DNA of 64,000 nt from Tritrichomonas musculus (taxonomy: Eukaryota; Parabasalia; Tritrichomonadida; Tritrichomonadidae), in contig JAPFFF010000003.1 of the NCBI GenBank assembly GCA_039105265.1, positions 4,402,001 to 4,466,000 of the forward strand. Direction: 5' to 3'. Shown here piece by piece: positions 21,020 to 30,004 of the stretch (position 1 is its first letter; each line of letters begins with the position of its first letter). The notes beneath the pieces were generated by a model. It was given only the letters and a program-made list of their open reading frames with translations, was not told where the DNA came from and did not search any database. Position numbers and translations under genes: made by a program.

Positions 21020-21150
21020 CCCAAAAGTTATTAAATTGTGAGATATTAAATTGACTTGAGTTGTTGACAACTTTCAAAAACTGTAGGAACTAAAAATGAA
21101 TTAATTCAGAAATTTATCAAATTGTGAGATATTAATTGACCAAAAGTTTT
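21020..21150. repeat. Short direct repeats and a fragment of the BspA coding sequence
   Basis: The string aattgtgagatattaa recurs at about 21002, 21034 and 21120. Between copies, 21053-21090 reads like a diverged copy of BspA coding bases near 20602-20640 (both contain gagttgttgacaa followed by tttcaaaa). This is duplicated debris beside the start of the BspA gene, with no coding ability. Confidence 0.5.
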
Positions 21151-21298
21151 CAAAAAGTTTATTTAAATTTATTTTTGTAATCATCCCAAAAAATGCAAAG
21201 TTATTTGTATATATAATGCTTGATATTGTATTCATTGGTTTTGAAGAATATTTTAATATAATCAATAAAGAAAATATATATATATTTTAATGATCACA

Positions 21299-21660
21299 CT
21301 ACAAAACTTTAAAACACAAAATCACAATTAATAGAAAGTTTAATAAGTTAAAACTTTCATTATCCATGATATGGCTTAAATCATTTGATACAAGATCATC
21401 AATTATTTCATGATTATGTTCTGTCTGATTAAATATTCTTTCGATTTCAGCCATAGCATTATTATGGATGGAGTCAATTTCATTTTCTGCATTTTCCAAT
21501 ACATTTTCTATTTCTGTTTTTGCTTTATCGATTTAGATATTAATTTCATCTTCTTCTTGTTCTTTAACTTTAACACAATCTAAAGTCTCTTGCTTCAATA
21601 TCTCTTCAATTTCCTCTTGATTAATGCTTTTTTGATTACGTCAAGAAGCACCTTTTTCAA
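21299..21660 (-). pseudogene. Broken gene for a small coiled-coil, tail-anchored protein
   Basis: An open frame of 66 codons (21299-21499) ends in a hydrophobic tail, LLNFLLIVILCFKVL, preceded by charged helical sequence (ENEIDSIHNNAMAEIERIF). Upstream on the same strand the helical, Glu/Lys-rich sequence continues in frame through one stop codon near 21534 (NQEEIEEILKQETLDCVKV). It then continues in another frame near 21630 (LKKVLLDVIKK). The simplest reading is a host gene for a tail-anchored coiled-coil protein that has decayed by at least one stop and one frameshift. No family is recognised. Confidence 0.5.
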
Positions 21661-22536
21661 TGAATCACCATCATTTTTCAAATTTTTGGAGTAAACGAAA
21701 ATTACAACGAAAAATAACTCGGATGTTTCATTCAATACAATTGAAAAAATAGTAAAACAATAGTTTCTCCATTTGAAAACAAGGATTTATATCAAATTTG
21801 CATATTTAGAATGCATTATTCACAAACTTTTGTTGTTGGAATGGCTGATATTAATTTTTTACCTTAAATAAATAAAAGATTTAGAAATAAAATAATGAAA
21901 AATTCTTTATTAGTAAAAAGTTGATTTTCCAAATTATGGACATTATTTAATTTACCAAAAAAAAATCATATAATAATGCTTCTGTGAACATTTATTTAAA
22001 GTAATGTCTAATTAAAAAATAATCATTTTCTTTCAAATAATAGATTTTCTAATTGCCAAGTGGTAAACGTACTTCATCACAAACTTTTTGAATGTCTTAA
22101 CTCTTTTTTGTATCATCATATTTATAAGAATTATTAATTGTCTAAAGAATGACTTATGTATAGGTTGTAATTGAGGCTTGCTTTCAGATAGAAGGAGATT
22201 TTTAATAAAAAATATTGGATTAGAGATAATTCATTCTCTGAAAGACCAGTTTAAATAATGTAAATGCATACATGTTTCTCCGTTGTTATATAAACTGCTT
22301 TTGAAGAATCTAACTGCAATTTATCATGAAAAAAAATCATTTTTAAAAGTCTACTATCCAAATTGATTCAAAAAATTCAATAAGTTCTCACAAATATATC
22401 AATATATAAAAAATGGATATACATTTCAGTATAATCAGAAATACAACACAATAAGTTTAGCTGGTATAATTATTTTGGAGGTGCTTTTAAATAATTTTTA
22501 TTGATATATTGTAGTTTTTTTGCATTCAATTACAAA
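21661..22536. other. Intergenic, no gene seen
   Basis: About 880 bp of AT-rich sequence between the broken gene and the Mutator-like element. No ORF above background, RNA gene or paired termini were recognised. Confidence 0.45.
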
Positions 22537-22545
22537 AAAAAAATT
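22537..22545. repeat. Target site duplication, left of MULE
   Basis: AAAAAAATT directly precedes the element's first GGCG. It equals the 9 bp after the last CGCC at 28581-28589. Confidence 0.85.
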
Positions 22546-22740
22546 GGCGGAATGACAAACTATAGAAAAAGTTACACCATTTTTTTCTGAGGAAAATTCG
22601 TTATTCTGACTTTTTGAGTTAATTGAGAAGGCATACAAAAAGTTCTAAAATTTTCTTGTAAAGTTTTGAAAAAGTTCACTAAGATAAAACCATGAAAAAG
22701 CGCCATTTTTATAGAACTAAACCAATCAAAGAAACCGAGA

Positions 22741-23618
22741 TGACGACATTGCCGCCCATAGCATGATCACGATCAGTAATGCTTAGCAGCTAGCTGGTTG
22801 TAACTGCGGCGAGTCGTCATCCGGACAAAGATATCACGATTTCATCCGGAAGATCTGGAATGACGACATTGCCGCCCATAGCAAGACCACGATCAGCAAT
22901 GCTTAGCAGCTAGCTGGTTGTAACTGCGGCGAGTCGTCATCCGGACAAAGATATCGCGATTTCATCCGGAAGATCTGGAATGACGACATTGCCGCCCATA
23001 GCAAGACCACGATCAGCAATGCTTAGCAGCTAGCTGGTTGTAACTGCGGCGAGTCGTCATCCGGACAAAGATATCGCGATTTCATCCGGAAGATCTGGAA
23101 TGACGACATTGCCGCCCATAGCAAGACCACGATCAGCAATGCTTAGCAGCTAGCTGGTTGTAACTGCGGCGAGTCGTCATCCGGACAAAGATATCGCGAT
23201 TTCATCCGGAAGATCTGGAATGACGACATTGCCGCCCATAGCAAGACCACGATCAGCAATGCTTAGCAGCTAGCTGGTTGTAACTGCGGCGAGTCGTCAT
23301 CCGGACAAAGATATCGCGATTTCATCCGGAAGATCTGGAATGACGACATTGCCGCCCATAGCAAGACCACGATCAGCAATGCTTAGCAGCTAGCTGGTTG
23401 TAACTGCGGCGAGTCGTCATCCGGACAAAGATATCGCGATTTCATCCGGAAGATCTGGAATGACGACATTGCCGCCCATAGCAAGACCACGATCAGCAAT
23501 GCTTAGCAGCTAGCTGGTTGTAACTGCGGCGAGTCGTCATCCGGACAAAGATATCGCGATTTCATCCGGAAGATCTGGAATTGACGACATTGCCGCCCAT
23601 AGGACGACCACGGTGGCA
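22741..23618 (+). repeat. Left-arm array of 120-bp units
   Basis: Seven full 120-bp units begin at 22741, 22861, 22981, 23101, 23221, 23341 and 23461, with a partial eighth from about 23582. The unit begins TGACGACATTGCCGC. Its composition is about 52 % G+C against a much AT-richer surrounding. The first (outermost) unit carries variants (gcatgatcac, atatcacg) that are absent from the others. Confidence 0.97.
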
Positions 23619-23995
23619 ATAAAAAGATGAAAATAAAACAAACAAAATTGATTATTTAATATTATTGTGATTTTTTATTTTTTATCATATAGTATATTTA
23701 ATTTTTTTTTGTTTATTTTGATTTTTTTTCGGTCAAAAAGTTTCGACAATTTGATAGAGTGAAAAATAATCATGAACTTTTTCTTGGCACAAAAAATAAA
23801 ACATAACTTTTTCTTAAAGATAAAAAATAAAATAACTTTTTGATGCAAAATGTTTATGACATGAGAAACCAAATTGGCCCTCAATTATTTTTCTATTTAT
23901 TTTAATCGTTTGTTTTTATAGAATACTTGCTTAAAAAAGAACAATGTTCTTGAAAGAAAAATATATTATTACGCCATTATTATCTAAAGCATTGA

Positions 23996-24022
23996 CACTT
24001 TTTGAGCGAAGCTCAAAAAGTG
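23996..24022. repeat. Hairpin 1, 12-bp stem
   Basis: The stem arms CACTTTTTGAGC and GCTCAAAAAGTG surround a GAA loop. It is nearly the inverse of hairpin 2. Confidence 0.9.
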
Positions 24023-24112
24023 GCGTTTATTGCAATTTCCTCAAATCAGATATTCAAATATCAAAACCAACTATAACCAAGTTATTACATATCAGAAATG
24101 AATCTCATGCTT

Positions 24113-24145
24113 GGCCACTTTTTGAGCTTCGCTCAAAAAGTGGCC
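24113..24145. repeat. Hairpin 2, 15-bp stem
   Basis: The stem arms GGCCACTTTTTGAGC and GCTCAAAAAGTGGCC surround a TTC loop. Pairing is perfect. Confidence 0.93.
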
Positions 24146-24240
24146 TTTTATTATTTTCAAATTAGATTTCTTTTCAAAACTTAAACAAATCAACTTTCAT
24201 GAAGAAAACAAAAGAAATATTGTACCTAATAGATCTTAAG

Positions 24241-24279
24241 AATGACAACTTTGTGAGCAAAGCTCACAAAGTTGTCATT
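24241..24279. repeat. Hairpin 3, 18-bp stem
   Basis: The stem arms AATGACAACTTTGTGAGC and GCTCACAAAGTTGTCATT surround an AAA loop. Pairing is perfect. It shares the GTGAGC/GCTCAC-type core with the other two. Confidence 0.93.
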
Positions 24280-24412
24280 AAATGATATTAATTATTAATT
24301 GAATTTCAAAATACAAAAAACATTTATGTATGTTCAAAAATTATTGTTTATTAAATGATTTATGATTATATCGCGCGTTAGTTTTCTTGTTTTTATTTTT
24401 ATTTTTTATTTT

Positions 24413-24447
<35 letters not shown>

Positions 24448-24489
24448 ATAAAGCTTATTTAAAATATTCTGAGTCTTCTCAGAAATTTG

Positions 24490-26832
24490 TTAAGAGAAAA
24501 ATCTGTTACCACCTGCAGCTAAATCTGCATTTTTCCAACTTGCTATTTTGAATTTAGATAAAAAATATATGACACCTGAATTATCGCATCTAGTTTCAAA
24601 AACATAGCGGACAAAATTAGAAAAACATATTTTTTCGATATCATGATATGATAATTGAGGATACATTCCTTTAATTTCAGCCTTCGTTTCATAGTATTTT
24701 TTCTTAATTAATTTGATGTCAGCATTACAGTCTTTTATCATTGAATCAAAATTGTCATCTTCGTCGTATAAATTTTCAAGTTTTAATTTTTCTTTCTTTT
24801 GACTTGTGTTACTTTCTTCTTTCTTTTTTCTGAAAACCAATTTTTCATCAAGTGCTCGAAAATCAAAATGATTTCCAGAATATTTGGCATCATTTGGATT
24901 AATATTTGGGAATTTTGGTAAAACATATGTAAAACAATTAAGAAACTCATTAATAAAAGAGCCTAATATATTCAATGATTCCTTATCAAACTTTCTATTC
25001 TTTTCAACTTCGTATATTGATATTATTCTATCTATATTTTTTCTATTTGATTTAAAAAGATTTTTTTCAAATTTATAATTGGGGAACTTTTTGAGAGATT
25101 GAACAAATAAATATTGAATATCAATTTCATTGCTATTTTTAACAATATTAAATATTTCTGATTTGCAAAAATTATTTAATATTGTATGTATGCAAGGAAG
25201 TTTCACTCCATAAATTGATTCAACAAAAACATCTTCACCACAATCACAATTTTCTTTTGAACATTTTAAATAATTATCTGGTCTCTTGCTAAGAATTTGT
25301 ATAACTTTTTGAATCATTTTTTGATGTTTATTTTGAAAAGAATTTCCACAAATATCTGAGTAATTATTTATATAATTTAATAAATAATTTACAATTGTTG
25401 TGAAACCAGTTTTAAATGAATGAGTTCCGGAATCTGGCAATTTTTGATTGATATTTCCGTGGAAACCTTCCGAATGATTTGAACAACGAGCTACATGGTG
25501 GTCAGAACGAATCCATATTGCCCAATTAGCAATATAATAATCACTTTTTTTAATTTCTTCTTTATTTGGCATTCTTTCCACTTCATCTATATCTTTTAAC
25601 ATAATTTCAAAATCTTTTAATTTTTGTTTTTTTTCATTATCTTGATCGGTATCGTCAAATAAAGGTGAATTTGGATCTTTTTTATATTCGTCCATTTCAA
25701 CTAAAATAAATTCTTTTTCTTGTTTATATATTAAATATGTTTTGCATCTCAATAACCTTGCAACCCATATGCCTAATGATGATTTAGGTCCAAATATTTG
25801 TATAATATGACGATGACAAAAATATTGAATATTTGAATGTAATTTACAGAACTTTTTGATAGGAGAACCTAAATCTGATAAAACAACTTTATTTTCAAAA
25901 ACATTTTTATTTAAACAAAACTTATTTAATCCATCAAATAATAAATTATATAAAAAACGGTTCTCTTTAGGGCCAATTGATAATGCGAAAGGAAAACTTG
26001 AATTGAAATAAATTGAATGGTATATACAAAATTTGTAAGGCTTAAGCGCATAAAAAGAAGCATCAATTTGCAAATAATGCATATAATTTATAACTTCTAA
26101 AGCCCAAGGCATAATCCATATTATATTTTTAATAAAAGCAAAATCATTATTAAATTTAAATGCAAATCCATCGTCCTGAACTTTTTGAGTACTTATCTCA
26201 ATATAAACAAAACCAGGTAAATGCAATAAAATTTTATAAAAATCATCATAACCTTGAAAACTAACGGCTCTTCTACGCAAGGTTCTTTTATCTAAAAAGT
26301 TTTGAAAAGCAAATTTTATAAATATTGGAAAATTAGAATTTTTTCGAGCTACGTAATTACAAAAAGTATAAAGCATTGAATTTTTATGTTTACATTGTTT
26401 ATTCCAAAAATCTTGAGTCAAAAAAGGACACTCTTTATTTTTCAAAGTATATGGCGACGTCATGATACATTCTTCAAAATCAATAGTAACAACTTTCATA
26501 GTTTGGTTTTCAAGGAGTTGATCTCTAGCGAGAACTTTAATGGTTTCCAAATCGTTTTTGACAGTTATGCTAAATATTTGAATTTCAGTATTTATCTTTG
26601 ATTTATTACAGCAACTAAACGAAAAAATGTCATTATAAACTCTTTTGTTGTTGCATATAAATTCTTTGGTTAAGCTATCGAGGAAAAGGATTAGCGAAAT
26701 GATATTGAAATTCTGAGAATGCAAAGGAACAATTTCAATGAATGTTCTTAATCCTTTATCTTTTAAAGAATTAGGTCTTTGCGTATGAGATAGATATTTC
26801 GCTGAATAATAAAGATTTTGGTCTTCTTCCAT
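24490..26832 (-). CDS. MULE transposase (MudrA-like, DDE plus SWIM zinc finger)
   Basis: The 780-aa protein carries the MULE transposase domain. The first catalytic aspartate is in YLQIDASFYAL (Asp257). The second is in VVLSDLGSPI (Asp320), followed by the family's CHRH motif. The catalytic glutamate lies in CSNHSEGFHGNIN (Glu455), matching the family's N..E..H pattern. A SWIM-type zinc finger follows, with Cys529-x-Cys531 and Cys547-x-His549 (CDC ... PCIH), usual for this family. All catalytic positions are present and the frame is unbroken, so the protein looks functional. Transcription runs right to left. The ATG at 26832 lies only about 60 bp from the inner edge of the right arm, so the promoter probably sits in or next to that arm. 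The stop codon (24490-24492) overlaps the inner edge of the left arm. Confidence 0.92.
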   Translation of the reverse strand: MEEDQNLYYSAKYLSHTQRPNSLKDKGLRTFIEIVPLHSQNFNIISLILFLDSLTKEFICNNKRVYNDIFSFSCCNKSKINTEIQIFSITVKNDLETIKVLARDQLLENQTMKVVTIDFEECIMTSPYTLKNKECPFLTQDFWNKQCKHKNSMLYTFCNYVARKNSNFPIFIKFAFQNFLDKRTLRRRAVSFQGYDDFYKILLHLPGFVYIEISTQKVQDDGFAFKFNNDFAFIKNIIWIMPWALEVINYMHYLQIDASFYALKPYKFCIYHSIYFNSSFPFALSIGPKENRFLYNLLFDGLNKFCLNKNVFENKVVLSDLGSPIKKFCKLHSNIQYFCHRHIIQIFGPKSSLGIWVARLLRCKTYLIYKQEKEFILVEMDEYKKDPNSPLFDDTDQDNEKKQKLKDFEIMLKDIDEVERMPNKEEIKKSDYYIANWAIWIRSDHHVARCSNHSEGFHGNINQKLPDSGTHSFKTGFTTIVNYLLNYINNYSDICGNSFQNKHQKMIQKVIQILSKRPDNYLKCSKENCDCGEDVFVESIYGVKLPCIHTILNNFCKSEIFNIVKNSNEIDIQYLFVQSLKKFPNYKFEKNLFKSNRKNIDRIISIYEVEKNRKFDKESLNILGSFINEFLNCFTYVLPKFPNINPNDAKYSGNHFDFRALDEKLVFRKKKEESNTSQKKEKLKLENLYDEDDNFDSMIKDCNADIKLIKKKYYETKAEIKGMYPQLSYHDIEKICFSNFVRYVFETRCDNSGVIYFLSKFKIASWKNADLAAGGNRFFS

Positions 26833-26894
26833 AAATATAAAAAGACCATAATTCTTTCAAAAAGTTATATATATTTATTAAAAAAAAAAAAATT

Positions 26895-28580
26895 TAACAA
26901 ATTTCTGAGAAGACTCAGAATATTTTAAATAAGCTTTATCAAAATAAAAAAATTAAAAAATCGTAATAATAATATTAAATAATCAATTTTGTTTGTTTTT
27001 TGTTTGTTTTATTTTCATCTTTTTATTGCCACCGTGGTCGTCCTATGGGCGGCAATGTCGTCAATTCCAGATCTTCCGGATGAAATCGTGATATCTTTGT
27101 CCGGATGACGACTCGCCGCAGTTACAACCAGCTAGCTGCTAAGCATTGCTGATCGTGGTCTTGCTATGGGCGGCAATGTCGTCATTCCAGATCTTCCGGA
27201 TGAAATCGTGATATCTTTGTCCGGATGACGACTCGCCGCAGTTACAACCAGCTAGCTGCTAAGCATTGCTGATCGTGGTCTTGCTATGGGCGGCAATGTC
27301 GTCATTCCAGATCTTCCGGATGAAATCGCGATATCTTTGTCCGGATGACGACTCGCCGCAGTTACAACCAGCTAGCTGCTAAGCATTGCTGATCGTGGTC
27401 TTGCTATGGGCGGCAATGTCGTCAATTCCAGATCTTCCGGATGAAATCGCGATATCTTTGTCCGGATGACGACTCGCCGCAGTTACAACCAGCTAGCTGC
27501 TAAGCATTGCTGATCGTGGTCTTGCTATGGGCGGCAATGTCGTCATTCCAGATCTTCCGGATGAAATCGCGATATCTTTGTCCGGATGACGACTCGCCGC
27601 AGTTACAACCAGCTAGCTGCTAAGCATTGCTGATCGTGGTCTTGCTATGGGCGGCAATGTCGTCATTCCAGATCTTCCGGATGAAATCGTGATATCTTTG
27701 TCCGGATGACGACTCGCCGCAGTTACAACCAGCTAGCTGCTAAGCATTGCTGATCGTGGTCTTGCTATGGGCGGCAATGTCGTCATTCCAGATCTTCCGG
27801 ATGAAATCGCGATATCTTTGTCCGGATGACGACTCGCCGCAGTTACAACCAGCTAGCTGCTAAGCATTGCTGATCGTGGTCTTGCTATGGGCGGCAATGT
27901 CGTCATTCCAGATCTTCCGGATGAAATCGCGATATCTTTGTCCGGATGACGACTCGCCGCAGTTACAACCAGCTAGCTGCTAAGCATTGCTGATCGTGGT
28001 CTTGCTATGGGCGGCAATGTCGTCATTCCAGATCTTCCGGATGAAATCGCGATATCTTTGTCCGGATGACGACTCGCCGCAGTTACAACCAGCTAGCTGC
28101 TAAGCATTGCTGATCGTGGTCTTGCTATGGGCGGCAATGTCGTCATTCCAGATCTTCCGGATGAAATCGCGATATCTTTGTCCGGATGACGACTCGCCGC
28201 AGTTACAACCAGCTAGCTGCTAAGCATTGCTGATCGTGGTCTTGCTATGGGCGGCAATGTCGTCATTCCAGATCTTCCGGATGAAATCGTGATATCTTTG
28301 TCCGGATGACGACTCGCCGCAGTTACAACCAGCTAGCTGCTAAGCATTACTGATCGTGATCATGCTATGGGCGGCAATGTCGTCATCTCGGTTTCTTTGA
28401 TTGGTTTAGTTCTATAAAAATGGCGCTTTTTCATGGTTTTATCTTAGTGAACTTTTTCAAAACTTTACAAGAAAATTTTAGAACTTTTTGTATGCCTTCT
28501 CAATTAACTCAAAAAGTCAGAATAACGAATTTTCCTCAGAAAAAAATGGTGTAACTTTTTCTATAGTTTGTCACTTCGCC
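26895..28580. repeat. Right inverted arm of the MULE with 11 tandem 120-bp units
   Basis: The arm runs inward from 28580. After about 195 bp of terminal sequence, eleven units lie at 27061-28381 in inverse orientation to the left array. One unit has an extra A (the fourth, from 27421). The partial unit (about 27022-27060) and AT-rich inner part follow, ending near 26895 with TTAACAAATTTCTGAG, the inverse of 24477-24492. The outermost unit carries the same private variants as the outermost left unit. Confidence 0.95.
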
Positions 28581-28589
28581 AAAAAAATT
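28581..28589. repeat. Target site duplication, right of MULE
   Basis: AAAAAAATT follows the terminal CGCC and matches 22537-22545. Low complexity lowers the weight of the match, but the position and 9-bp length fit the transposase family. Confidence 0.85.
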
Positions 28590-28937
28590 GAAAATCATTA
28601 TGCTATAATTTTTGATCGTTTTGGAGAAATTTTATACACTTTTGACCATAATTTTCGAAATGATAGTTACCTCAGAATTATAAAATATTCTATGAGTTTT
28701 AGCAATATTGAAATGTTTACAAAAAAACTGATCTATAGTCTTTTAAGATTCATTGAAAATCAGGTATTTCCCATTGATATATCTTCCTGATTTGAAACAT
28801 ATATATAGCATTGATTTTATGTGGAGTTTTTGAGATAAAAAAAAACTTTGACACATAAGTAATCAAAAAAAAGGTATAAAATCTTGTTTGATAAATTTCA
28901 TTCAATTTTTGTTCGACCAATAAAATTTCATTTTTTA

Positions 28938-29780
28938 ATGACTTTTCCTTGTAATACTTGTAAAATAAGATTTAATGATCGTTCTGAACTTATGGCTCAT
29001 TATAAAGGTGATCTTCATCGCACTAATTTGATTTTACAGTCAAATCATCAACCAACTCTTACTCAAGAACAATATGACACTCTAAAAGCACAAGAACAAG
29101 AAAAGAAAGCAGCCGAAGCTCGCCCACCACCACCACCAATGGAAGAAGAAGATGACGAAGATGTTGATATTGATTCATGCCGTGATATTCCAGATACTGA
29201 ATGTCTTTTCTGTGGCCAAACTTTTGAAACAGCAGATTTGGCATATGAACATATGACGACTCATGGATTTAGAATTCCATATCCAGAAAAACTTAAAGAT
29301 CGTGAAGGATTATTTAAATATTTGGGTGAAAAAATTGGTGTTGGAAACTGCTGCATTGATTGTAATAAGCAATTTAAATCATTAAATGCATGCCGTGATC
29401 ATATGAGAGGAAAATCGCATTGTGCCTTTCAATATGATGAAGAGTTTGAAGATTTTTATGAACCAGAGACTGGAATTGTTCCAGTAAATTATACTATTGA
29501 TGAAAATGGTGAAATGCATCTTCCTAATGGACATATAATTGGTCATAAAATGTATCAAAGATATTACAAACAGAAGTATCGCGAGCCAGAAGATATAATG
29601 AAAGGAAGAAGAATTGCTATTGAAGGTCCTAAGAAGCCACGTGAGTCTATTTCTATTGATAAAGATAAAATTCTCCAGAGAAGAGAATATTTCAAACAAA
29701 AATATATTTCAAAGAGAGAAAGGAGGCTTGTATCTAAAGACTACCATCCATTCTCTGATATTCACCGTGGTAACGCATAA
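28938..29780 (+). CDS. REI1/ZNF622-like zinc-finger protein, 60S ribosome maturation
   Basis: REI1 is a cytoplasmic factor that helps recycle export factors from pre-60S subunits. This 280-aa protein starts with a first C2H2 finger right at the N-terminus (MTFPCNTCKIRFND, then HYKGDLH), as in the family. A second finger lies at about residue 89 (CLFCGQTFETADLAYEHMTTH region) and a third at about 135 (CIDCNKQFKSLNACRDHM, then RGKSH). A DEEFEDFYE acidic stretch and a basic C-terminus with LVSKDYHPF follow. The ATG at 28938 was chosen because MTFPCNTC matches the family start. The frame extends 18 codons further upstream, but not plausibly as protein. It is shorter than yeast REI1 (about 390 aa). 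Candidate initiators TCATTCAATTTTT lie 30-45 bp upstream. Confidence 0.87.
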   Translation: MTFPCNTCKIRFNDRSELMAHYKGDLHRTNLILQSNHQPTLTQEQYDTLKAQEQEKKAAEARPPPPPMEEEDDEDVDIDSCRDIPDTECLFCGQTFETADLAYEHMTTHGFRIPYPEKLKDREGLFKYLGEKIGVGNCCIDCNKQFKSLNACRDHMRGKSHCAFQYDEEFEDFYEPETGIVPVNYTIDENGEMHLPNGHIIGHKMYQRYYKQKYREPEDIMKGRRIAIEGPKKPRESISIDKDKILQRREYFKQKYISKRERRLVSKDYHPFSDIHRGNA

Positions 29781-30004
29781 GCAAATTTGTTAATAGAATA
29801 TTATTATCAAATAATTATTATTTTTTCATTAAAAAAAAAATTGAAAATTTATAAATGTGTTTTTCATTGAATCTAATATCTCCATTTGAAACTCCAATAA
29901 TGTGAAATTAATTATTTCAAAGTATATTGAATACTTTTTTTTCTTTTTGAAAAAAAAAATAATTGTGACATTTTTGAGAAAATTAAAATTAATTAAGAAA
30001 GCAA

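Larger units (their letters stand above)
23676..24446. other. Insert of about 770 bp in the left MULE arm, with three perfect hairpins
   Basis: The right arm runs directly from its AT-rich inner part into GATAAAGCTTATTT (reverse complement of 26927-26940). In the left arm the same join is split: matching sequence stops near 23676 and resumes at 24447. The insert ends in a T-rich tract with an unbroken run of 32 T (24415-24446) and contains three near-perfect hairpins. No real ORF was found. Exact edges are blurred by T-rich sequence on both sides, so the insertion mechanism is unknown. Confidence 0.7.
22546..28580 (-). mobile_element. Mutator-like DNA transposon (MULE) with tandem-repeat foldback arms
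   Basis: The element is 6035 bp. It starts GGCGGAATGACAAACTATAG and ends with its imperfect inverse, CTATAGTTTGTCACTTCGCC. A 9-bp direct duplication, AAAAAAATT, lies immediately outside both ends (22537-22545 and 28581-28589), the size expected for MULEs. Each arm has about 195 bp of unique terminal sequence, then a tandem array of a 120-bp unit (7 full copies left, 11 right), then about 90-190 bp of AT-rich sequence. The transposase gene between the arms is intact on the minus strand. The left arm is interrupted by about 770 bp of other sequence. With an open transposase, readable ends and an intact duplication, the element looks whole and possibly recent. Confidence 0.93.

Noticed and set aside
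23944-24165. 73-aa ORF in the insert of the left arm
   Set aside because: It is read through two perfect hairpins, so its sequence is explained by the stems.
22741-28381. CRISPR array or simple satellite
   Set aside because: The 120-bp units are contiguous, with no spacers, and occur in two opposite arrays at fixed places inside a transposon with a target duplication.
28488-28790. 100-aa ORF at the right end of the MULE
   Set aside because: It starts inside the terminal inverted repeat, crosses the insertion boundary and has no domain.
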